This document shows, one piece after another, positions 56,554 through 64,000 of a stretch of 64,000 nucleotides of DNA. The stretch spans positions 19,516 to 83,515 of the forward strand of contig SCRL01000074.1 of NCBI GenBank assembly GCA_004298065.1, read 5' to 3'. The stretch is from Gammaproteobacteria bacterium (lineage in GTDB: Bacteria > Pseudomonadota > Gammaproteobacteria > Acidiferrobacterales > Sulfurifustaceae). The notes under the pieces are model-generated. The model made no database searches. It worked only from the letters and a program-made list of their open reading frames with translations, and was not told where the DNA came from. Positions within the stretch are counted from its first letter, which is position 1, and every line of letters starts with the position of its first letter. The position numbers and the translations under genes were made by a program.

Positions 56554-57810
56554 CTAGAGAAGCTGAAAGGCGAGAACCGCCACAACGGTGGGCGGCAACG
56601 CTGCCACGAACAGGCCGACCGGACTGATGGCGCCGTCCTCGAAATCGCGCCGCAGGATCGCAAAGCCCGCCGGATTCGGCGCGTTCGCAATCACGGTCAG
56701 GCCACCGCCCGCCACCGCGCCGGCCACCAGCGCATACTGGAACGCCGCATCCACACCCTGCACCAGCGAGCCGAGGTAGGTCAGCGCGGCATTGTCGAAG
56801 ATCGCGGTCAGCGCCGCCGCGCCGAAGAACAGCGTCGTGCTGTCCATGCCGGCAAGGACGTCCTGCAACCACCAGCGCTGCGGCGTGCCGAGCGTGACCA
56901 GCCCCGCGAGAAAAAACGCCACCAGCAACCCTTCGCGCAGGATCAGGGGGTTCTGGTAACGCTGGTAGGCGTAGGTCACGCCGAGGAAGAACAGGAACAG
57001 GCCGAAGAACACCGTCGGATGGTGCGCAAAGACCACTACCAGCACGAGAAACGCCAGATGCACGATGACGAGAGGCATCGGCGTTTCCAGTCTCGCGGTG
57101 GCGGCGTCCAGCGGCAGCCGCTGCAACTCCGCGCGGAACAGCCACGCCGCCATCGCGGCGTTGACCAGCACCGCCAGCGCCGCCTTCCAGCCGAAGGTGC
57201 CGAACATGAACCAGATGTCCCAGCCCCAGGTGCCGGCGACCATCAATACCGGCGGCGCCGCGTACGGCGTGAGCGTGCCGCCGATGGAGATGTTCACGAA
57301 CAGCGCGCCGAGGGTCACGTATTTCAGGCGCATCGAGATATTCTTCGAGAACACGTGCTCGCGCAGCAGCAGCGCCGAGAGCGTCATCGCCGCCGGCTCG
57401 GTGATGAACGAGCCGAGCAGCGGCGTGAACGACAGCACCACGAAGTAGAACGCCACGCTGCGCGACACGGGCACAAACCGCGCCAGGCCGAAAATGGCCA
57501 AGTCGGCCAGGTCCAGAATCGGCTTGCTCGCGGCGATCACCATGACCACGAACACAAACATCGGTTCGGTGTAGTTCAGGCCCTCGAGGTAGCGCGTCGC
57601 GGGTGCCGTGCCCGCCTGCGCCACGTAAAACAGGATGAACACGAACGCCCAGAAGCCGAACACCACCTCGACCTCGCCGAGCAGGTGCCAGAAACCGGCA
57701 TGGGCCGGCTGCAGCCGCGCCAGGCGCTCGAAGTACTTGGTCAGGAACGTATGGGCGACCGCGAGCGCGAACAGCACGGTGCCGACGATTTCGATAGACG
57801 TGGGGGTCAT
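56554..57810 (-). CDS. Putative Na+/H+ antiporter (PF07399-type)
   Basis: The 418-residue protein (ATG 57810) has about ten transmembrane segments, with [40 protein letters not shown] and [16 protein letters not shown], characteristic of the putative Na+/H+ antiporter family. It is divergent from nadC across 101 bases. Ion specificity is not shown by sequence. Confidence 0.9.
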   Translation of the reverse strand: MTPTSIEIVGTVLFALAVAHTFLTKYFERLARLQPAHAGFWHLLGEVEVVFGFWAFVFILFYVAQAGTAPATRYLEGLNYTEPMFVFVVMVIAASKPILDLADLAIFGLARFVPVSRSVAFYFVVLSFTPLLGSFITEPAAMTLSALLLREHVFSKNISMRLKYVTLGALFVNISIGGTLTPYAAPPVLMVAGTWGWDIWFMFGTFGWKAALAVLVNAAMAAWLFRAELQRLPLDAATARLETPMPLVIVHLAFLVLVVVFAHHPTVFFGLFLFFLGVTYAYQRYQNPLILREGLLVAFFLAGLVTLGTPQRWWLQDVLAGMDSTTLFFGAAALTAIFDNAALTYLGSLVQGVDAAFQYALVAGAVAGGGLTVIANAPNPAGFAILRRDFEDGAISPVGLFVAALPPTVVAVLAFQLL

Positions 57811-57911
57811 GTCACGGTTATTGGTATCGCTTTCTACCGGATAGTAGCATCCCCCGCCCTGCCGTGTCGGTTCCGCGGACCGGTTTTCGGCACTACAATG
57901 CCGCCACAAAT

Positions 57912-58766
57912 ATGAACACGCCCTTCTCCCCTCCCGTCGACATCGCCGAAACCGTGCGTCGCGCGCTCGCCGAGGACGTCGGCGCCGGCGACCTCACCGC
58001 AAACCTGATTCCCGGCGGCACGCAGGCGCGCGCGCGAGTCATCTCGCGCGAGGACGCGGTGCTGTGCGGCACGGCCTGGTTCGACGAGGTGTTCCGCCAG
58101 CTCGACCGGAAAGTGCGCGTCGAGTGGAACGCGCGCGACGGCGAGCCGGTGCGCGAAAACCAGGTGCTGTGCACGCTCGCGGGACCGGCGCGCGCGATCC
58201 TGACCGGCGAGCGCACCGCGCTAAATTTCCTGCAAGCCCTGTCGGGCACCGCGACCGCGACGCGACGCTACGTCGAGGCGATCCGGGGCACGAAAGCGAT
58301 GGTGCTCGACACGCGCAAGACCCTGCCGGGGCTGCGCACCGCCCAGAAATATGCCGTGCGCTGCGGCGGCGGGCAGAACCATCGCATGGGCCTCTACGAC
58401 GCTGTCCTTATAAAGGAGAACCATATCGCCGCGGCCGGCTCCGTGGCCGGCGCCGTCGATGCGGCACGCCGCGGGGCGCCCGCGGACACGAGCGTGGAGG
58501 TCGAGGTGGAAGATATCGCGCAACTGAACGAGGCGCTCGCGGCCGGCGCCGACCGCATCCTGCTCGACAATTTCAGCCTCAAGCGCCTGCGCGAGGCGGT
58601 GCAAGCCACCGCCGGGCGCGCCCGGCTCGAGGCCTCGGGCGGCATCACGCTCGAAAACATCCGCGCCATCGCCGAGACCGGCGTGGACTGCATCTCCATC
58701 GGAGCGCTCACCAAGCACATGCGCGCCGTGGACTTGTCGCTGCGGTTCGAGAGCACCCCACGATGA
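57912..58766 (+). CDS. nadC: Nicotinate-nucleotide pyrophosphorylase
   Basis: The 284-residue product (ATG 57912) matches Nad[12 protein letters not shown] at the start, [27 protein letters not shown], and KENHI. It converts quinolinate and PRPP to nicotinate mononucleotide in NAD synthesis. It overlaps the exported DsrE-like gene by four bases. Confidence 0.97.
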   Translation: MNTPFSPPVDIAETVRRALAEDVGAGDLTANLIPGGTQARARVISREDAVLCGTAWFDEVFRQLDRKVRVEWNARDGEPVRENQVLCTLAGPARAILTGERTALNFLQALSGTATATRRYVEAIRGTKAMVLDTRKTLPGLRTAQKYAVRCGGGQNHRMGLYDAVLIKENHIAAAGSVAGAVDAARRGAPADTSVEVEVEDIAQLNEALAAGADRILLDNFSLKRLREAVQATAGRARLEASGGITLENIRAIAETGVDCISIGALTKHMRAVDLSLRFESTPR

Positions 58767-59215
58767 AAATGCCTGGACAGCGATTGTTGTCGTTCCTTGT
58801 CCTGACGCTGATCGGCGCAAACGCGCCCGCCGAACAACCAGCCACACCGGCACCCGAGGCGCGCTATCTGTTTCAGGTCGTGCTGCACACCCCGGCGGAA
58901 ATCGAGAAACTGCTGGCACGCGCCGAGCAGCTTGCCGCTACCCAGCGTCCGTCCGACCGGCGCGCCGGCATCGCGCTCGTGCTGCACGGGCCGGAAGTCG
59001 AGCTCTTCGCGCGCCGCAACTACGCCAAGTATCGCCAGCTCGTCGACCGCGCAGCCAAACTCGACGCCGACGGCGTCATCGAGGTGAAGATGTGCCAGAC
59101 CGAGATGCGCTCGCGCGGCATCCGGGAACAGGACGTGCCCGGGTTCATCGAGCTCGTGCCCTACGGCCCGGACGAGGAAGAGCGCCTCAAGCGCCGCGGT
59201 TACGTTTACCTGTAA
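58763..59215 (+). CDS. Exported DsrE-family protein
   Basis: The 150-residue protein has a signal peptide ([16 protein letters not shown]) and a DsrE/F-like domain: [30 protein letters not shown], a cysteine in [15 protein letters not shown], and the end [14 protein letters not shown]. The cysteine in the position of the DsrE active site suggests sulfur or thiol handling, but in the periplasm. It is coupled to nadC and its last 10 bases overlap the convergent def. Confidence 0.8.
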   Translation: MKMPGQRLLSFLVLTLIGANAPAEQPATPAPEARYLFQVVLHTPAEIEKLLARAEQLAATQRPSDRRAGIALVLHGPEVELFARRNYAKYRQLVDRAAKLDADGVIEVKMCQTEMRSRGIREQDVPGFIELVPYGPDEEERLKRRGYVYL

Positions 59216-59712
59216 ACCTTGCGCCGGAACAGGTCGCGCCGGCTCACGAGGCGATCGAGGAACAACAGGCCGTCGAGGTGATCGAGCTCGTGTTGCACGG
59301 CGCGCGCCTCGTAACCTTCGCAGGCGTACTCCCGATAAATGCCGTCTGCATCCTGCGCCCGCACCCGGATACGCGTTGCCCGCACCACGTTGCCGGTGTA
59401 GTCGGGCACCGACAGACAGCCCTCGCGCCCGACGGCCTCGCCTTCCCGTTCCGTGATTTCGGGATTGATCAGCAGCAACCGGCCGTTATGGGGAATGCCC
59501 GGCTTGCCCGAGACATCGACGAGCGCGATGCGATGGAAATAATTTACCTGCGGCGCGGCCAACCCGACGCAACCTGGCATGGCGTGCAGGGTCTCGTCGA
59601 AATCGGCAAGGAAGCGCCGCAACGCCTCGTCAAACGAGGTAACCGCGATGGAAACTTTCTTGAGACGCACGTCCGGGTAGACAAGGACATCGAGGACCGC
59701 CACGGAAATCAA
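59206..59712 (-). CDS. def: Peptide deformylase
   Basis: The 168-residue enzyme has the three metal-site motifs: CVGLAAPQ (where the first Gly is Cys), EGCLSVP, and QHELDHLDG. It removes the formyl group from nascent proteins. The Gly-to-Cys change in motif 1 also occurs in some organellar enzymes, from memory. It overlaps gcvR by four bases. Confidence 0.94.
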   Translation of the reverse strand: MISVAVLDVLVYPDVRLKKVSIAVTSFDEALRRFLADFDETLHAMPGCVGLAAPQVNYFHRIALVDVSGKPGIPHNGRLLLINPEITEREGEAVGREGCLSVPDYTGNVVRATRIRVRAQDADGIYREYACEGYEARAVQHELDHLDGLLFLDRLVSRRDLFRRKVYR

Positions 59713-60230
59713 CCCACGAGAGTGTCGATGGGCTCGATTCGTACTTCGATGCCGCTTCTCCGCACCGGCGCGAGCGCCCGTTCCAGCGCCTCGGTGCCGC
59801 CGGGCACATGGCCGTCGATGGTCATGACGTAGATCGGCCGGTCGGCAGTGCCGCCGACGCCCGAATCGAGATCGAGGATATTGAACCCGGCGGCGGCCAG
59901 GGCCTGGGTCACCTGCGCCACGATGCCGGGGCGGTCGGCGCCGTGCACCGCGATGCGCGCATTCGGCTCGACGTGCTCATGCAGCCGCCCTTCGATGGGA
60001 TCGGCATGCACGCGCAGCGAATGGGCGGCGGCGAACGGCCCGATCAGGCGCTGGAGGTCTTCCGCCGCCGCGTCACTTTCGACCATCAGCATGATGGTGA
60101 AATTGCCGCCGAGCCGCGCCATGGACGCCTCGCCGAGGTTGACGCCGCCCCGGTACAGCGCGTCCGTCAGGCCGGCGACGATGCCCGGCCGGTCCTGCCC
60201 TACTACCGTCAGCATGTACCAGCGCCTCAT
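59709..60230 (-). CDS. gcvR: GcvR-like ACT-domain regulator
   Basis: The 173-residue protein has two ACT domains, with VVGQDRPGIVAGLTDAL and VHGADRPGIVAQVTQAL. GcvR-type proteins modulate the glycine cleavage regulator. The start is placed at ATG 60230; a TTG at 60242 overlaps the previous stop. It lies between the ZIP and def genes. Confidence 0.85.
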   Translation of the reverse strand: MRRWYMLTVVGQDRPGIVAGLTDALYRGGVNLGEASMARLGGNFTIMLMVESDAAAEDLQRLIGPFAAAHSLRVHADPIEGRLHEHVEPNARIAVHGADRPGIVAQVTQALAAAGFNILDLDSGVGGTADRPIYVMTIDGHVPGGTEALERALAPVRRSGIEVRIEPIDTLVG

Positions 60231-60238
60231 GCAGCCGC

Positions 60239-61033
60239 TCAATGCATCGCGGCATCGGTGAGCGCGATCACGCCGACGCCGAGCAGGATCAGGAACGCTT
60301 GCTGCGCCGTGGCGGTGAGCTCGGTGCGCTTGTGCAGGCCGGGGATGAGGTCGGCGACGGCGATATAGATGAAGCTCGACGCGGCGATCGCGAGCACGTA
60401 CGGCACCGCCTCCTGCGCGAGCGAAAGCGAGAAGTACGCCACCACGCCGCCGACAACGGTCGTCAGGCTTGCCAGCACGTTGTAGAAAAGCGCCTTGCCG
60501 CGGCTGTAGCCGCTGTGCAGCAGCACCGCGAAGTCGCCGACCTCCTGGGGAATTTCGTGCGCGATGACGGCGATGCTGGTGACGATGCCGAGCTGCACGT
60601 CGGCCAGGAACGCGGCGGCGATGAGCACGCCGTCCACCATATTATGGATGCCGTCGCCGAGCAGGACCAACTGGCCGGTGGCCATGCGGTGCGCGTGCTC
60701 GATGCGGTGGTTGTCGCTGCCGTGCGCCTCGCATTCGTCCGCGTGGCAATGGCGCCAGATGACCATCTTTTCGAGCAGGAAGAACGCCAGCAATCCCAAC
60801 AGCACCGCCAGCGTGACCGCATGCGGCTCCTCGACGCCCGGCGCCTCGAGCGCCTCGGGCAGAATGCCGATGAACGTCGCGCCCAGCATCGTGCCGATGG
60901 CGAAACTCACGAGCGGGGACAGCACGCGCGCGCGCATGCCCTCCGAGAGCAGCAGGAAAGCGGCCGCGGCGAGCACGCTCAGCACGCCGCCGAGCGCGGT
61001 GAAGACGACGATCCAGAGGATCAGGTTATCCAT
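60239..61033 (-). CDS. ZIP-family metal transporter
   Basis: The 264-residue membrane protein (ATG 61033) has eight hydrophobic segments, a His/Asp-rich cytoplasmic loop (HCHADECEAHG), and the two metal-pathway motifs LLGDGIHNMVDG and AHEIPQEVGDF. It imports zinc or a similar divalent metal. It is first in the ZIP-gcvR-def run. Confidence 0.94.
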   Translation of the reverse strand: MDNLILWIVVFTALGGVLSVLAAAAFLLLSEGMRARVLSPLVSFAIGTMLGATFIGILPEALEAPGVEEPHAVTLAVLLGLLAFFLLEKMVIWRHCHADECEAHGSDNHRIEHAHRMATGQLVLLGDGIHNMVDGVLIAAAFLADVQLGIVTSIAVIAHEIPQEVGDFAVLLHSGYSRGKALFYNVLASLTTVVGGVVAYFSLSLAQEAVPYVLAIAASSFIYIAVADLIPGLHKRTELTATAQQAFLILLGVGVIALTDAAMH

Positions 61034-61071
61034 GTTCTTATTACGGTCGAAAGCGGAGCGCGCATCATACC

Positions 61072-61815
61072 CTATGGCGCGAGCCAAATGAGCGACGCCA
61101 TGCGCCCGGTTTTGCCGTCGCGGCGATACGAATAGAACCGGTCGCGCTCGCGCAAGGTGCAGTGCGTGCCGCCGTACACGGCGCACACGCCCCGTTGCCG
61201 CAGTTGCCGGCGCGCGAGCGCGTACACGTCCGCGAGCCAGCGCCCGGCAACGACCGGCCGAAACGCCTCGGCAGCGCCGGGATCGTCAGCAGTGAACGTC
61301 TGACGCACGTCATCTCCGACTTCGTAGGAATCCGGCCCGATTGCCGGACCGAGCCAGACGAGTAGTTCCTCCGGGGGCGCGTTCAGGGCGCGTAATCCGG
61401 ATTCAATAATCCCACCCGCGAGCCCGCGCCAACCGGCGTGTAGCAGCGCCACCCTGGTCCCTTTCCGGTCGCAGAAAAAAATCGGCAGACAATCAGCAGT
61501 AAGCACGGCGCATACGACGCCGGGGCGGTTGCTCCAGGCGCCGTCGGCCTCGACGCCTGCGGCGGTCGTGGCGGCATCGACGACACGGACGCCGTGCACC
61601 TGCTTGAGCCACAGCGGCTCGGCCGGCAATGCCAGCGCTTCGCGCAGCCTTACCCGGTTATGGCGCACCGCCTCCGGTTCGTCGCCGACATGATCGCCAA
61701 GATTGAGCGATTCGTACGGTCCGTTGCTAACGCCACCGGCGCGCGTCGTTGTCAACGCGCGCACATGCGCCGGTGCCGGCCAGTTGGTGGAAATAACCTC
61801 GCTTTGACCGCTCAT
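61072..61815 (-). CDS. pgeF: PgeF/YfiH-family purine nucleoside phosphorylase / peptidoglycan editing factor
   Basis: The 247-residue protein has the family motifs KQVHGVRVVDA, VLTADCLPIFF, LLHAGWRGLAGGI and THCTLRERDRFYSYRRDG, with the conserved His-Cys-His metal set. It edits peptidoglycan precursors and has purine-nucleoside activity in some species. It overlaps rluD by four bases, a common pairing. Confidence 0.95.
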   Translation of the reverse strand: MSGQSEVISTNWPAPAHVRALTTTRAGGVSNGPYESLNLGDHVGDEPEAVRHNRVRLREALALPAEPLWLKQVHGVRVVDAATTAAGVEADGAWSNRPGVVCAVLTADCLPIFFCDRKGTRVALLHAGWRGLAGGIIESGLRALNAPPEELLVWLGPAIGPDSYEVGDDVRQTFTADDPGAAEAFRPVVAGRWLADVYALARRQLRQRGVCAVYGGTHCTLRERDRFYSYRRDGKTGRMASLIWLAP

Positions 61816-62771
61816 GCGTGCGCCTTTGCATCCTGCGCCAATGCTTCCATCAGCGTACCCATGTCAGCAGGCACCGATGCCGCCCAACTCATTTCCTTTC
61901 CCGTGGCGGGATGAACCAGCGTGAGCTTCACGGCGTGCAATGCCTGGCGCCGGAACGCGCGCAGTTTTTTCACCAGCGATTCGCTGCAATCCTTCGGCAG
62001 CCGCAGCCGTCCGCCGTAGACCGGATCGCCCACGACCGGATGCTTCAAGTGCGCCATGTGCACGCGAATCTGGTGTGTACGCCCGGATTCGAGACTCACC
62101 TGCACCAGCGTGTGCGCGCGGTATTTTTTCAGCACGCGGTAATGGCTCACGGCCTCCTTGCCGCGGGAGCTGACAGCCATGCGCGTGCGGTCGCGGTGAT
62201 GGCGACCGATCGGCGCTTCCACGGTCCCGCCGGACACCAGCACGCCCTCGATCAAGGCGATGTACTCGCGTCCCATCTCGCGTGTTTGCAGTTGGCCGAT
62301 GAGGCCTTGGCGCGCGCGTTCGGTCTTGGCCACCACGAGCAGGCCGGAGGTGTCCTTGTCCAGACGATGCACGATACCGGCGCGCGGAAGCCGGAAGAGC
62401 GCGGGCGCATGGTGCAGCAGCGCGTTCATCAGCGTGCCCTCGCGATTACCGGCGCCCGGATGCACCACCAGCCCCGGCGGCTTATTGATGACGAGCAGAT
62501 CGTCGTCCTCGTAAACGACGTCGAGCGGGATGGCCTGCGCCCGCGCCGTGGACGGCGCGGGCGCAGGCACCTCGATCTCGACGCGTTCACCGCCGCGGAC
62601 CGTGTCGCGCTTGCGCGGCGCCCGGCCGTCAACCTTTACTTGCCCACCGGCGATCCACTGTTGGAGTTGCGAGCGGGTGAACTCCGGCAGCAGCAGCGCC
62701 AGCGCCCGGTCCAGGCGCTGGCCCGCGTAGTCGGCGGACATCTCCAGCGAAATGGCGCGCGACACGGTCAT
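61812..62771 (-). CDS. rluD: 23S rRNA pseudouridine synthase RluD
   Basis: The 319-residue protein has an N-terminal S4 domain (about 10-75) and the catalytic HRLDKDTSGLL motif with the nucleophilic Asp. It modifies helix 69 of 23S rRNA. It is divergent from bamD with 86 bases between, a common gammaproteobacterial arrangement. Confidence 0.96.
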   Translation of the reverse strand: MTVSRAISLEMSADYAGQRLDRALALLLPEFTRSQLQQWIAGGQVKVDGRAPRKRDTVRGGERVEIEVPAPAPSTARAQAIPLDVVYEDDDLLVINKPPGLVVHPGAGNREGTLMNALLHHAPALFRLPRAGIVHRLDKDTSGLLVVAKTERARQGLIGQLQTREMGREYIALIEGVLVSGGTVEAPIGRHHRDRTRMAVSSRGKEAVSHYRVLKKYRAHTLVQVSLESGRTHQIRVHMAHLKHPVVGDPVYGGRLRLPKDCSESLVKKLRAFRRQALHAVKLTLVHPATGKEMSWAASVPADMGTLMEALAQDAKAHA

Positions 62772-62857
62772 GCCGCGGCCGCCATCGCTTCCCGGCGTCG
62801 GCCAATCGCGCTATGCTTTCTCGCCATCATCACCGCACCTACGGAACCCCACGTCTT

Positions 62858-63993
<1,136 letters not shown>

Positions 63994-64000
63994 TTAAGTG

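Overview
The window looks like part of a GC-rich gammaproteobacterial chromosome. The gene set is typical of that class (bamD, slyX, greB, mug, hrpB, gcvR, an elaB/yqjE/yqjK-type set, rluD-pgeF). Sulfur-handling genes are unusually frequent: two TusA-like proteins, a cytosolic DsrE2-like protein, an exported DsrE-like protein, two DsrC-family proteins without the C-terminal cysteines, and a short protein with sulfur-oxygenase-reductase-like motifs. Together these suggest a sulfur-oxidising chemolithotroph, possibly of the Acidiferrobacterales type. That placement is inference; no 16S gene is present. Genes are densely packed, often with ATGA or TAATG overlaps. I found no tRNA, rRNA, CRISPR array, prophage or complete insertion sequence.

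Layout. 1-8335 (minus strand): aroC, then an MCE/Mla-type lipid transport set whose ATPase has lost its catalytic motifs, a TPR lipoprotein, a WD40-caspase protein and a second caspase-fold protein cut by the window edge. 8336-9231: a hairpin-rich intergenic element and a small AT-richer orphan gene. 9232-12855: an outer-membrane MipA-like protein, a metallopeptidase/ATP-grasp pair, and the SOR-like gene with its own promoter and terminator. 12969-18779: metH-slyX facing a tusA-HAD-SRAP-yqiA operon. 18925-25345: lipoprotein, ene-reductase, an ElaB/YqjE/YqjK-type set, MgtC, peroxiredoxin, TerB, an RRM protein and a cold-shock protein. 25703-30928: a DsrC-like protein, NhaA, and a lipoprotein/M48 peptidase operon.

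31094-35630 is a seven-gene minus-strand operon (DsrE2, SDR, TusA, redoxin, SDR-like, TetR, methyltransferase). Its promoter carries two spaced palindromes that are good candidate TetR operators. 35690-46545 holds mug/greB, a ferritin-like/VIT protein, a Rieske-flavoprotein fusion, hrpB (whose start lies in a repeat), a 2-hydroxyacid dehydrogenase, a hydrolase and a PAS-GGDEF-EAL protein with a degenerate EAL domain. 46558-51233 holds an HTH-ferredoxin reductase fusion, a second DsrC-like protein, a small lipoprotein, a DUF1614 protein and a DegP-type protease with a sigma-E-like promoter. 51300-64000 is mostly housekeeping: clpB with a sigma-32 promoter, plsC-like, transporters, nadC, a DsrE-like exported protein, def-gcvR-ZIP, pgeF-rluD, bamD and a PII gene.

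The strongest leads are the SOR-like single-domain protein (12397-12855), the TetR-controlled sulfur operon, the MCE set with a pseudo-ATPase next to tandem caspases, and the HTH-ferredoxin reductase fusion beside a cysteine-less DsrC homologue. Function calls rest on motifs read by eye and on remembered family features; no database search was run.
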